A stretch of DNA of 64,000 nucleotides from Luteitalea sp. Its GTDB lineage: Bacteria > Acidobacteriota > Vicinamibacteria > Vicinamibacterales > Vicinamibacteraceae. How positions within the stretch are numbered: position 1 is the first letter of the stretch; the number at the start of each line of letters is the position of its first letter. Below, one piece after another: positions 25,784-34,601 of the stretch. The stretch is taken from positions 146,425-210,424 of the forward strand of contig WHTZ01000004.1 in the NCBI GenBank assembly GCA_009377495.1, read 5' to 3'. The notes under the pieces were generated by a model. It saw only the letters and a list, made by a program, of their open reading frames with translations. It was not told the origin of the DNA and did not search any database. The translations under genes and the position numbers were made by a program.

Positions 25784-26979
25784 GGTGCACCGCTATCGTT
25801 ACCACGATGGATCAGCCCCTCGAACACCGAGATCAACTCCGCGGCCACGCGCCGCGGCGTCGCCACCGCCTGGAAAGTCTCGACGGCGTTCCGGGCGAGG
25901 CGCAACCGCAGCCCCGGATCGTCTCGCAGCGTACGAATGGCCCGCGCGAGCGCGCGGCCATCCGCGACGGGGCAAAGCCACGCGTCGTGGCCATGCGTGA
26001 GGACCTCGCGCGTGGGCCGTGTATCGCCTGTCACGATCGCACCTCCGGCCGCCATGCACTGGTAGATCTTGTTCGGCACCACGCGCGACGCCTTCTCGGA
26101 GCCACCGAAGATCCCAAGGCAACAACCCGCCTCGCCGATACGCCGGCACAGCTCTTCGGTGGAGAGCCAATCGATGCGGTCGACATTGGAGAGGCGGAGC
26201 TCCCGGATGGATGCATCGATCTGCTCCTCGAGCTGTCCCCCGCCGACCAGCAAGAAGCGCACGTCGGGTTCCCCGGCGAGCTCCCGCGCCGCTTCGAGGA
26301 TGTACTCGACGCCGTGGAGCGGTGCGAACTTACTATAATGAAAAACCGTGAAGGGCTCGGCTACCCTTCCACTGAGCTCAGGGCGCCCCTGACGTTCTCG
26401 TCCCTCGGCAAGCTCGGGACGGGGATGGAACACGGAATCGTCCGCACCGACGCGCACGCAGTGCAATTTCGACGCCGGCACGCCGAACTCCCTACCGAAG
26501 TACTCCGCGTGTGCACGCGTATCGAGCACCACGGCGTCCGCGCGCGCGCAGGCGACCTTGTCGAGCCACCAGAGCGCCTTGGCCGGCAGGCGGCCGCGCG
26601 AGAACATGCCGCGATCCTGGGTGAGCGTGTCGTACAGCGAGATGAACGCGTCGAAGACCAGAGGCTTGCCTCGTCGCCGGGCGAGAACGGATCCGATGAT
26701 GGCGTCGAGGTGGCCCAAGTAACCGACGATCATGACGTCGTGGTCGGGCATTTTCATGTAGCGACGCGCGAGATCCGCGTACGCGCGTGCCATTCGGCCG
26801 GCCATCTTGGCGAGCGCGCCGGGGCGGTTCAACACTCCCGTCTTGTGCCGCATGTGCTCGAGCACGGCCGAGTGACAGATCGAGACGTCGGCCCCCAGCT
26901 CGCGGAGCCCTCGGATCAGAATCCGATTCCGGTCGTAGTGCGATTCGAAGGTCCCGAAGTAGCAGACGCGGAGCTTCAT
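25759..26979 (-). CDS. Glycosyltransferase family 4 (group 1) protein
   Basis: This is a 406-residue GT-B fold glycosyltransferase. The N-terminal half starts MKLRVCYFGTFESHYDRNRI. The C-terminal nucleotide-sugar half has FTVFHYSKFAPLHGVEYIL, FLLVGGGQLEEQI and the donor-site segment GGSEKASRVVPNKIYQCMAA with a basic residue before the helix. The product is unknown. It heads the leftward operon and is divergent from the methyltransferase, with 52 bp between starts. Confidence 0.88.
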   Translation of the reverse strand: MKLRVCYFGTFESHYDRNRILIRGLRELGADVSICHSAVLEHMRHKTGVLNRPGALAKMAGRMARAYADLARRYMKMPDHDVMIVGYLGHLDAIIGSVLARRRGKPLVFDAFISLYDTLTQDRGMFSRGRLPAKALWWLDKVACARADAVVLDTRAHAEYFGREFGVPASKLHCVRVGADDSVFHPRPELAEGRERQGRPELSGRVAEPFTVFHYSKFAPLHGVEYILEAARELAGEPDVRFLLVGGGQLEEQIDASIRELRLSNVDRIDWLSTEELCRRIGEAGCCLGIFGGSEKASRVVPNKIYQCMAAGGAIVTGDTRPTREVLTHGHDAWLCPVADGRALARAIRTLRDDPGLRLRLARNAVETFQAVATPRRVAAELISVFEGLIHRGNDSGAPCSERVRR

Positions 26980-27031
26980 GTCTCGGTTGACCAGTTCTGA
27001 CAGGGGCTTTTCAGCATCCTTCTAGCGGGCC

Positions 27032-27781
27032 ATGTGGCGCCACCCTCGAGCACCGCCATTGACCGCCCGCGCAAACCTGCGCTGGGCGGTGGTCAGCCCG
27101 ATCCTACGCGGCCTGCGGCCAGGCAACGTGCTCGAGCTCGGTTGTGGCCAGGGCGCCGCCGGTGCCCGGATCGCGGCGGTCGCTCGGTACACGGCCGTCG
27201 AACCGGACGAGACGTCCTGGCGGGTGGCCGAGGCCCGAATCGCGCCGCTGGGCGGCTCGGTCCTCCACGGCGACCACCACACGCTCCCGGACGGCGCCGC
27301 GTTCGACCTGGTCTGCGCGTTCGAGGTGCTCGAGCACATCGCAGACGACCACGCCGCGCTGGCCGAATGGGTGCAGCTGGTCCGGCGTGGCGGACACGTG
27401 CTGCTTTCGGTGCCGGCCGATCCTGAGCGGTTCGGTCCGTCGGACGAGCTGGTCGGGCACCACCGTCGGTACACGCCCGAGGCGCTGCGGAAGCTGCTCA
27501 CCGAGGTGGGCTGCGTCGAGGTTGTGTTGCGCCGATACGGCTGGCCGCTCGACAACCTGTTGGAACGGATGCGCAACCGGATAGCAGAGCGCCGCGTCGC
27601 CTCGGCGGCACGGACGGCCGAGGAGCGCAGCGCAGGCTCCGGACGCTTCCTTCAGCCGGACGGTGTGGCCGCCGGCCCGCTGGTCTGGGTCTGCGCCGCG
27701 CCGTTTACCTGGCTGCAGCGCCTCGCGCCGAACCGGGGCCCCGGCCTCGTCGCGCTGGCCCGCCGACCGGACGAGGGTTGA
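27032..27781 (+). CDS. Class I SAM-dependent methyltransferase
   Basis: This is a 249-residue protein with the Rossmann methyltransferase motif I VLELGCGQGAAG, motif II-like acidic TAVEPDE, motif IV FDLVCAFEVLEHI and post-IV VRRGGHVLLSVPAD. The phrase HHRRYTPEALRKLL is typical of methyltransferases in glycan and lipid clusters. It is the first gene of a rightward block with GT2 and a membrane protein. The substrate is not deducible. Confidence 0.88.
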   Translation: MWRHPRAPPLTARANLRWAVVSPILRGLRPGNVLELGCGQGAAGARIAAVARYTAVEPDETSWRVAEARIAPLGGSVLHGDHHTLPDGAAFDLVCAFEVLEHIADDHAALAEWVQLVRRGGHVLLSVPADPERFGPSDELVGHHRRYTPEALRKLLTEVGCVEVVLRRYGWPLDNLLERMRNRIAERRVASAARTAEERSAGSGRFLQPDGVAAGPLVWVCAAPFTWLQRLAPNRGPGLVALARRPDEG

Positions 27782-27784
27782 GCC

Positions 27785-27937
27785 ATGAAGTATCACCGTT
27801 ACGAGGGAATCTCCCCCATTTATGACAGGCTGGCGGCGGAACGTCGGGCGATCGTGGTGGAGTTGTGGGTACACGAGGCCCCCTTGCATTCCGGCACCAG
27901 TTTCGGTATGAAAGCTTCCGTACGTGGCCCCTCCTGA
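27785..27937 (+). CDS. Small ORF, possible remnant of a membrane glycosyltransferase
   Basis: A 50-codon frame starts three bases after the methyltransferase stop: MKYHRYEGISPIYDRLAAER, then AIVVELWVHEAPLHSG. The middle recalls the phrase PVYRxLA...VVEFPL found in soluble loops of large polytopic glycosyltransferases, so it may be a remnant of one. I do not recognise a family with certainty. It lacks a ribosome-binding site, apart from coupling to the upstream stop codon. Confidence 0.3.
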   Translation: MKYHRYEGISPIYDRLAAERRAIVVELWVHEAPLHSGTSFGMKASVRGPS

Positions 27938-27953
27938 CGCGTCCACGCTCCCG

Positions 27954-28997
27954 ATGCCAGAACAGCACCCCCAGCGGCGCAGTGACTCACAACACACCGT
28001 CTCGGTCGTTGTGCCGGTCTGGAACGAGCGAGAAAGCCTGGAACAGCTCCACGCGGAGCTCGTTGCCACGGCGGACCAGAGCCATCTTCCGCTCGAGATC
28101 ATCTTCGTCGACGATGGAAGTCACGACGGGTCGTGGGAAACGATTCGGACCATTGCCGGTCAAGACTCGCGGGTGCGCGCGATTCGACTCAGACGCAATT
28201 TCGGAAAGGCCGCGGCGCTCTCGGCGGGCTTCCGGGCCGCGCGCGGGCAGGTCGTCATGACGATGGACGCCGACCTCCAGGACAACCCTGCTGACGTGCC
28301 ACGGCTGCTCGCGGCCTTGGACACCGGGTACGACCTGGTCAGCGGGTGGAAGCGTCAGCGGCACGATCCGTGGCATCGGGTGCTATCCAGCCATCTGTTC
28401 AACGTCATTACGAGCTGGAGCACCGGCGTCTCGCTGCACGATCATAATTGCGGCTTGAAAGCATACCGGCGAGAGGTGCTGCGTGAGGTCGCGCTCTACG
28501 GTGAGCTGCATCGCTTCATGGCGGCGCTCGCACACGCGCGAGGCTTTCGCGTTGGAGAAATTCCCGTCAATCACCGCCGGCGGCGGTTCGGGCAATCGAA
28601 GTACGGCATCTCGCGCAGCGTCAAGGGCCTGCTCGACCTGGCAGCGGTCAAGTTTCTCACCGGGTTCGGCGGCCGTCCACACCATCTGCTTGGCACGTTC
28701 GGCCTCGTGGCACTATGTGGGGGTCTCTGCGGCCTCGGTTATCTCGCCGTGCTCTGGGTGCTTCGCCTCTCGGATCCGTCAATCCCTCCTCTCGGCGGGC
28801 GACCGCTCATGACCTACTCGGCGGCTGCATTGATTGTCGGGGTACAGCTCGCTTCGCTGGCGCTGCTCGCGTCACTGGTCACGGCGTACGCCGGGCGCGA
28901 GCGCGAGACGTACAGCGTGGCGGAGCGCATTGGCGACGCGCGCCGTGCCCGGAAGCCGCGATCCACGCGCCGGGTATCCGCTTCCAATGACGCGTAA
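27954..28997 (+). CDS. Family 2 glycosyltransferase with C-terminal membrane anchor (GtrB/ArnC-like)
   Basis: This is a 347-residue protein. The GT-A domain runs from TVSVVVPVWNERESLEQL through IIFVDDGSHDGSWE and the metal-site phrase MTMDADLQDNP to the acceptor-side KAYRREVLREV. Two membrane spans follow (about 250-310). The layout matches enzymes that put a sugar onto polyprenyl phosphate. ATG 27954 is chosen; an in-frame GTG at 27924 is possible. Its last 11 bp overlap the start of the next gene. It probably supplies a lipid-linked sugar donor to the membrane protein downstream. Confidence 0.87.
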   Translation: MPEQHPQRRSDSQHTVSVVVPVWNERESLEQLHAELVATADQSHLPLEIIFVDDGSHDGSWETIRTIAGQDSRVRAIRLRRNFGKAAALSAGFRAARGQVVMTMDADLQDNPADVPRLLAALDTGYDLVSGWKRQRHDPWHRVLSSHLFNVITSWSTGVSLHDHNCGLKAYRREVLREVALYGELHRFMAALAHARGFRVGEIPVNHRRRRFGQSKYGISRSVKGLLDLAAVKFLTGFGGRPHHLLGTFGLVALCGGLCGLGYLAVLWVLRLSDPSIPPLGGRPLMTYSAAALIVGVQLASLALLASLVTAYAGRERETYSVAERIGDARRARKPRSTRRVSASNDA

Positions 28998-30360
28998 CGC
29001 TGACGAGGCGCCGCACGCCGGGCCAACGCGACGCGCCACATCCGCGCTCACGCTGCTCATCATCATCGCCGCCAGCATTCACGGCGCGCGCGTTCTATCT
29101 GCTCGTCCCGTGTACGTGGTGAATGATCAGTCGCGCTGGTCGACGATCCGCGCGCTGGTCGACACCGGTACCTACGCGATCGGGACGCGCTACGGGCGAC
29201 GTTACGACGGTACCTACCGAGACGTCGGCATCGTGTCCGAGCGGGGCTGGCGCACCGTCGATCAGGTGCTCCATCCCACGACCCGACGTTTTTACTCGTC
29301 GAAGCCGACGCTGCTACCGACCTTGCTCGCGGGAGAGTATTGGCTGATCAAACAGACGGTCGGCTGGCACATCACGCGCGATCGGGCCAAAGTCGCGCGT
29401 ACCATCCTGCTCACGATCAATTGGCTGCCGTTCGTCTGGTCGCTGTGCCTGCTCGCCCGCTTGCTCGAACGGCACGCGCGCACGGACTGGGCGCGGATCT
29501 TCGTGATGTGCGCGGCCGGCTTCGGCACATTCGTCGGCACGTTTCTCATCAGCTTGAACAACCACACCGTGGCCGCGGCCGGCGCGCTGTTCACCATCTA
29601 TCATGTGCTGCGAATTGAGCTCGAAGGTCGGCGGGAGGGCTGGCGCTTCGCGGCGGCTGGCGTGTTCGCCGGCTGGACCGCGTGCAATGAGCTCCCAGCC
29701 GCGTCGTTCGCGGCCGCCATCCTGCTTTGGTTGTGGACGACGTCCTGGCGCCGCACGCTCTCTGTTGCCGTGCCGTGTGCCGCGCTGCCTGTCATGGCCT
29801 ATCTCGGCACGCAGTACTTGGCAGTAGGTGACATCGTGCCGAGCTACGGCCGGCCCGAGTGGTACCACTACGGCGGAGGCTATTGGAATCATCCTGTCGG
29901 CATCGATGCAGTCCGCGAGCCAAAGCCAGTCTATGCATTCCACCTCCTCGTCGGCCATACCGGCATCCTGTCGCTGACGCCGCTCTTCCTCTTGGGGTGG
30001 ATCGGCATGGTCCGATGGAGCATCCACCCAGACGGCGACCAAGTCGAGCGCCGCGCCAAGCGGTGGCTCGGCGGCCTCACGCTGGTCGTCACGGTCGTCG
30101 TGTTTCTCTTCTACGTGTACAGGACGCACAACTATGGTGGCGTGACCAGTGCGCCGCGGTGGTTCTTTTGGCTGACGCCGCTCTGGCTGATCACCATGAT
30201 CGGCGAAGCCGACCGATGGGCATCCAGCCGGTGGCGACGCCGCACGGCGATGTTCGTGTTGGCAATCTCGGTTGCAAGCGCGACGATGACTCTCGCAAAT
30301 CCGTGGCAGCCCTCTTGGTATCTATCCTTGCTCAGGCATCTCAATCTCATTGCATACTAG
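28987..30360 (+). CDS. Polytopic membrane protein, possible lipid-linked-sugar glycosyltransferase
   Basis: This is a 457-residue protein with about ten hydrophobic segments (for example SALTLLIIIAASIHGARVLS and FAAAGVFAGWTACNELPAAS). A periplasmic-looking first loop contains RWSTIRALVDTGTYAIG and a second contains SSKPTLLPTLLAGEYWLIK. Topology and context after a GtrB-like gene suggest a GT-C type transferase, but the acidic signature is not clear, so this is inference. ATG 28987 overlaps the GT2 stop; the earlier open frame from 28834 is inside the GT2 gene. A CACGAAG word repeat follows. Confidence 0.75.
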   Translation: MTRNADEAPHAGPTRRATSALTLLIIIAASIHGARVLSARPVYVVNDQSRWSTIRALVDTGTYAIGTRYGRRYDGTYRDVGIVSERGWRTVDQVLHPTTRRFYSSKPTLLPTLLAGEYWLIKQTVGWHITRDRAKVARTILLTINWLPFVWSLCLLARLLERHARTDWARIFVMCAAGFGTFVGTFLISLNNHTVAAAGALFTIYHVLRIELEGRREGWRFAAAGVFAGWTACNELPAASFAAAILLWLWTTSWRRTLSVAVPCAALPVMAYLGTQYLAVGDIVPSYGRPEWYHYGGGYWNHPVGIDAVREPKPVYAFHLLVGHTGILSLTPLFLLGWIGMVRWSIHPDGDQVERRAKRWLGGLTLVVTVVVFLFYVYRTHNYGGVTSAPRWFFWLTPLWLITMIGEADRWASSRWRRRTAMFVLAISVASATMTLANPWQPSWYLSLLRHLNLIAY

Positions 30361-30370
30361 CAACGTGTGA

Positions 30371-30487
30371 ACCACAAGGACACAAAGAGACAACACGAAG
30401 CTCACGAAGTCTCAACCACGAAAGGTCACGAAGATCACGAAGGAGATCATTTTGTTGTTCTTCGTGTTCTTCGTGTCTTCATGGTTG
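30371..30487. repeat. CACGAAG word repeat with inverted arms
   Basis: The left part repeats CACGAAG-like words four or five times. The right part carries the reverse complement (TTCTTCGTG). The two can fold into a long imperfect hairpin between the convergent membrane-protein and cdd genes. The right arm supplies the last codons of cdd. Confidence 0.7.
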
Positions 30488-30866
30488 CAGCATCGAACGG
30501 GAGCGGGAGCAAGTCGGCAAGCCGATACCGCTCGATCTCGCGCTCGAGATTTGCGAGCACGATCTCCAAATCGCCGCCGAACTCCCACAGAATCTGCCGG
30601 CAGGCGCCGCACGGTGGGGCTGGAGCGTCGGTATCTGTCACGATCGCGACGCGAACGAAGTGCCGATGGCCTTCCGAGAGCGCCTTGAACATCGCGACCC
30701 GCTCGGCGCACAGGGTGAGGCCGTAGGTAGCATTTTCGATATTGCAGCCGGAGACAATGGTGCGATCCCTCGCTTCGACCGCGGCGCCAACGAGGAAGCC
30801 AGAGAAGGGAGCGACAGCATTCATGCGCGCGCGCCGCGCAGCGTCGATGAGGGCGTCGATGCTCAT
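30447..30866 (-). CDS. cdd: Cytidine deaminase
   Basis: This is a 139-residue homotetrameric-type cytidine deaminase. The zinc site is visible as CNIENATYGLTLCAERVA (Cys and catalytic Glu) and PPCGACRQILWEF. It converts cytidine/deoxycytidine to uridine/deoxyuridine. ATG 30866 overlaps the punA stop (ATGA). The C-terminal tail MKTRRTRRTTK is encoded by the neighbouring word repeat, so the original protein probably ended about ten residues earlier. It is the last gene of the salvage operon pdp-nupC-punA-cdd. Confidence 0.95.
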   Translation of the reverse strand: MSIDALIDAARRARMNAVAPFSGFLVGAAVEARDRTIVSGCNIENATYGLTLCAERVAMFKALSEGHRHFVRVAIVTDTDAPAPPCGACRQILWEFGGDLEIVLANLEREIERYRLADLLPLPFDAATMKTRRTRRTTK

Positions 30867-31687
30867 AACCGCTCGATGATGCCACGGAGCAGCGCCGTGA
30901 ATTGTCCACGGACCCGCGCGATCGTCGCCATCACCTCGTCGTGGTGAAGCGGTTGCGGCAGCACGCCCGCTGCCATGTTCGAGATGCAAGAGATCCCCAG
31001 CACCTCCATCCCCATATGGCGTGCGGCGAGGGCCTCGGGCACGGTCGACATGCCGACGGCGTCTGCACCGAGCGTGCGGAATGCGCGGATCTCCGCGGGC
31101 GTCTCGTAGCTGGGTCCAACGACCGCCAGATAGACCCCTCTCGTCAGCGACACGCCCGCGGCAGCGGCGGCCTCCTCGGCAATCGCCCGCAGCCGCCGAG
31201 AATAGACCTCGGTCATGTCCGGAAAGCGTGGCCCGACGCGCTCGTCGTTGGGGCCGGCGAGCGGATTCACGCCCATCAGGTTGATGTGATCGTCGACGAG
31301 CATCAAGGCGCCCCGCGAAAACGACGTGTTGATGCCGCCGGCCGCGTTGGTGAGCACGAGGACGTTCACGCCGAGCTGCCTGAGCACGCGCACGCCAAAC
31401 GTCACCATCTGCGGGTCGTGTCCCTCGTACAGATGGACGCGGCCAGCGAGCGCCGCGACACGCTTGCCCTGATGCTGGCCAACCACGAATCGACCCGGAT
31501 GCCCGATCACGGCCGCGGCAGGCCAATGTGGGATCTCGCCATAGTCCAGCTGTACCGCATCGTCGAGCTCATCTGCAAAGGGGCCAAGTCCTGAGCCCAG
31601 AACGACGGCGATGTCAGGTGGGTTAGGAATCCGTTTGACAATGAACTGAGAGGCCTCGGTAATCCAATCCGTGTAACGTTCGAACAT
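30863..31687 (-). CDS. punA: Purine-nucleoside phosphorylase (trimeric, PunA type)
   Basis: This is a 274-residue trimeric PNP. The phosphate-binding start VVLGSGLGPFADEL, HPGRFVVGQHQGKRV, LTNAAGGINTSF, the GPSYETPAEIR substrate loop and MSTVPEALAARHMGMEVLG are all present. It phosphorolyses purine (deoxy)nucleosides to base and (deoxy)ribose-1-phosphate. It sits between the nucleoside importer and cytidine deaminase. It is separated from nupC by a 47-bp gap and overlaps cdd by 4 bp. Confidence 0.95.
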   Translation of the reverse strand: MFERYTDWITEASQFIVKRIPNPPDIAVVLGSGLGPFADELDDAVQLDYGEIPHWPAAAVIGHPGRFVVGQHQGKRVAALAGRVHLYEGHDPQMVTFGVRVLRQLGVNVLVLTNAAGGINTSFSRGALMLVDDHINLMGVNPLAGPNDERVGPRFPDMTEVYSRRLRAIAEEAAAAAGVSLTRGVYLAVVGPSYETPAEIRAFRTLGADAVGMSTVPEALAARHMGMEVLGISCISNMAAGVLPQPLHHDEVMATIARVRGQFTALLRGIIERL

Positions 31688-31734
31688 AGACCTCTACAAT
31701 AACGCGCCGTGAGGGTCGCCTAAGATAGCTCGCT

Positions 31735-33096
31735 TCAGATCAACATGGCCGCGATGGCGGCATTGATGAGCGTGGCGGCGAACCCGCCAAGCAGCGCCCG
31801 CATGCCGAGGCGGGCGAGGTCGTGACGGCGCTCCGGCGCCATGCCACCGATGCCGCCGAGGAGGATGCCAATCGACTGGAAGTTGGCAAACCCCGTGAGC
31901 GCAAACGTCGCCAGCGTATACGAGCGCGGGTCGAGCTGATCGCGGTACTCCGTTGTGAGCTTCACGTACGCCACGAACTCGTTCGCCACCAGCTTCGTGC
32001 CGAGCAGATCGGCGATGGCCCCCACGTCTTTGCCCGGCACGCCGATCAGCATGGCCACCGGCCCGAACAGCCACGAGAAGACACGCGCGAGCGACAAGTC
32101 GGGGGAGACCAGTCCCAAGAGGTAATCGATGAGCGCAATGAACGCGAGAAACGCGATGATCATCGCTGCGATGTTGATGGCCAGCGTCGTCCCATCCGAG
32201 GCGCCGGCCGCGGCGGCGTCGATGACGTTGACATGTGTGCGCTCGACACGCAGCTTGACCTGGCCGCGCGTCGCGGATTCCTCCGTTTCGGGAAGCAGAA
32301 TCTTCGAAAGGTACAACCCGCACGGCGCGGCCATCACACTGGTCGTGAGCATGGCCACGGGCTCCGCCCCAAGGGCGATGTACACGGCCATCACGCCGCC
32401 AGAGATCGTGGCAAGGCCGCCCACCATCAGCGCGAGCAGCTCCGACTGCGTCATCGACGGCACATACGGCTTGACGATAATCGGCGCCTCGGTCTGACCC
32501 ATGAAGACGTTCGCGGCCGCCGACAACGTCTCCGCGCCGCTCGTCTGCAGGAGATACATCATCGCCTTGGCCATGAGCCGAACGATGAGCTGCAACACGC
32601 CAAAGTAGTAGAGGACCGTGAAGAAGGAGGAGACGAAGATGACGGTTGGCAGCGCGGTGAACGCAAACACGAAGCCGCCTGCCTCGGGGAAGACCTCCGC
32701 CATGGCGTCCTGGTTGGCAAGGACGCCAAAGACGAACTGTGAGCCGGCACTCGTAAACTCGAGGAACTGGCCAACGGCCGCTGCCATACCCGTGAAGAGC
32801 TGGTACCCGGGTCGAACGCCATTCACCTCGAGCTTCAGGATGAAGAGCGCCAGCGCGATCTGCAGCGCCGCGCCCCACCCGACCGTGCGCCAGTTGATGG
32901 CGCGCAGGTTCGTCGAGCACGCCGTGATGAGGGCGAGAAAGCAGATGATGCCGGCCGCCGCCTGGCCACGCGGGCCGGTCAGCGGCGCGAGCACATACCC
33001 GGCGACCGCCGCCACAACGGCCACGCCGACGAGCGCCACACGCGCCCCGGCGTCACGCCGTGTGACGGGTCCGGGCCGCGGCGATTGATTGGTCAT
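31735..33096 (-). CDS. nupC: Concentrative nucleoside transporter (CNT/NupC family)
   Basis: This is a 453-residue membrane protein. The CNT core is visible as ANVFMGQTEAPIIVKPYV (nucleoside and cation site) and TKLVANEFVAYVKL, and the helical hairpin GFANFQSIGILLGGIGGM is at the C-terminus. The family imports nucleosides with Na+ or H+. Its start overlaps the end of the phosphorylase gene upstream (ATGA). In this operon it feeds the two phosphorylases and the deaminase. It has an N-terminal extension of about two membrane spans compared with short CNTs, as is common in the longer bacterial members. Confidence 0.95.
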   Translation of the reverse strand: MTNQSPRPGPVTRRDAGARVALVGVAVVAAVAGYVLAPLTGPRGQAAAGIICFLALITACSTNLRAINWRTVGWGAALQIALALFILKLEVNGVRPGYQLFTGMAAAVGQFLEFTSAGSQFVFGVLANQDAMAEVFPEAGGFVFAFTALPTVIFVSSFFTVLYYFGVLQLIVRLMAKAMMYLLQTSGAETLSAAANVFMGQTEAPIIVKPYVPSMTQSELLALMVGGLATISGGVMAVYIALGAEPVAMLTTSVMAAPCGLYLSKILLPETEESATRGQVKLRVERTHVNVIDAAAAGASDGTTLAINIAAMIIAFLAFIALIDYLLGLVSPDLSLARVFSWLFGPVAMLIGVPGKDVGAIADLLGTKLVANEFVAYVKLTTEYRDQLDPRSYTLATFALTGFANFQSIGILLGGIGGMAPERRHDLARLGMRALLGGFAATLINAAIAAMLI

Positions 33097-34397
33097 GCGA
33101 CCTCACCACGCACGAGCCGCTCGGCGGGCAGCGGCGCGTCGCCAATCACCAACGCCTGATCGACGAGCCGGAGCGCCTTCGACAGACGTGCCTCGTCGGC
33201 ATAGTGCAGCTCCAGCATGGCGGCTCCCGCCTCGACCCGATCCCCAATCGTCACGTGCAGCACGATGCCCACGGCTGGATCGATGGCCGCGTCGGCGCGG
33301 TCACGACCGGCGCCAAGCGTCATCGACGCACGTCCCAGCAGCTCGGCATCGAGCCGCGTCACGAAGCCACGTCGTGCGGCGCCGAGCGCGTGTCGGTGCG
33401 GCGCGGCCGGCAGGCGGCTGTAGTCGTCGATGACGTCTGGGTCGCCACCCTGCCAGCGCACGATCTCACGCAGCTTCTCCAGGGCTGCGCCAGATGCGAG
33501 CGCCGCACGCACGGAAGCCACCGCTGCATGCTCATCCGACGCGACGCCCGCCAGGCACACCATACGCGCCGCGAGGCAGACCGACAACTCTTCGAGATCC
33601 GCTGGACCACGGCCCTTGAGCGTCTCGACGCTCTCGATCACCTCCAGCGCGTTGCCGATCGCGCGCCCGAGCGGCTGCTCCATGGCGGTGATGAACGCTT
33701 CGGTCCGAATACCCGCCGCGGAGCCAAGCCTCACCAGGGATTCCGCCAGCGCTCTCGCCTCGGCGGTGGTCTTCATGAACGCTCCCGATCCCGCTTTCAC
33801 GTCGAGTACCAGTGCGCCAATGCCCTCCGCGATCTTCTTGCTCATGATTGACGCGGAGATGAGGTGCACGCTTTCCACGGTGCCGGTCACATCGCGCAGC
33901 GCGTACAGCTTCTTGTCGGCTGGCGCAATCTCAGCGGTCTGGCCAATGAGCGAGCACCCGATCTCGGCTAACATGTGCTGGAATTCGTCGAGCGAGAGCG
34001 CGGTCCGAAATCCCGGGATCGCTTCGAGCTTGTCGAGGGTGCCGCCCGTGTGACCGAGCCCACGGCCGCTCATCATCGGCACGATCGCGCCACAGGCAGC
34101 AGCCAGCGGCGCGATCACGAGCGACGCCTTGTCGCCGACGCCACCGGTGCTATGCTTGTCGACCTTCACGCCCGGCAGGGCCGAGAGATCAACGCGCGCG
34201 CCGGACTCGACCATCGCGCTCGTCAGCCAAGCGGTCTCGTCGACGGTCATCCCGCGCAGGACGATGGCCATGAGGAGCGCCGCGCTCTGATAGTCCGGAA
34301 TGGTGCCCTCGGTGGCGCCTCTGATGAACCACGCAATCTCCGCCCGGGTCAGCGCACGCCCGTCGCGCTTGGCGCGAATGATGTCGATGACACGCAT
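33093..34397 (-). CDS. deoA: Thymidine/pyrimidine-nucleoside phosphorylase
   Basis: This is a 434-residue protein with the family signature KVDKHSTGGVGDK (phosphate-binding) and SGRGLGHTGGTLDKLE, three-domain layout and DYSRLPAAPH near the C-terminal lobe. It cleaves thymidine or uridine to base and sugar-1-phosphate. The pyrimidine (Pdp) and thymidine (DeoA) specificities are not separable by eye. It is the first gene of the salvage operon, so regulation probably lies in 34398-34440. Confidence 0.94.
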   Translation of the reverse strand: MRVIDIIRAKRDGRALTRAEIAWFIRGATEGTIPDYQSAALLMAIVLRGMTVDETAWLTSAMVESGARVDLSALPGVKVDKHSTGGVGDKASLVIAPLAAACGAIVPMMSGRGLGHTGGTLDKLEAIPGFRTALSLDEFQHMLAEIGCSLIGQTAEIAPADKKLYALRDVTGTVESVHLISASIMSKKIAEGIGALVLDVKAGSGAFMKTTAEARALAESLVRLGSAAGIRTEAFITAMEQPLGRAIGNALEVIESVETLKGRGPADLEELSVCLAARMVCLAGVASDEHAAVASVRAALASGAALEKLREIVRWQGGDPDVIDDYSRLPAAPHRHALGAARRGFVTRLDAELLGRASMTLGAGRDRADAAIDPAVGIVLHVTIGDRVEAGAAMLELHYADEARLSKALRLVDQALVIGDAPLPAERLVRGEVA

Positions 34398-34420
34398 GGT
34401 GGCCGCGGGAGAGTATATCT

Positions 34421-34589
34421 AGACATCTTCTAAGGCCGAAGTCGTGACAGATGAAGCAAGTTTTCTGATAGGGGCGGCCTTAGAAGCTGTCTTAGGCGCG
34501 GCCGCCGTCGGCGGCCGCGCATCTAGTAGCGAAGATCCGCCCTACCGTGGTTCGCCTAGGCTCGGCGGTTTGAGGCGGAGCTTCGCTAC
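34421..34589. repeat. Three successive hairpins between divergent genes
   Basis: Hairpin 1 has 17-bp arms with one mismatch (34421-34437 and 34476-34492; AGACA..CTTCTAAGGCC). Hairpin 2 is a perfect 11-bp GCGCGGCCGCC/GGCGGCCGCGC (34496-34520). Hairpin 3 has 15-bp arms with one mismatch (34527-34541 and 34574-34588; TAGCGAAG..TCCGCC) and ends just before the ribosome-binding site of 34602. Structured intergenic DNA of this density is unusual here. Confidence 0.7.
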
Positions 34590-34601
34590 CAGGAGGCAAT
34601 C

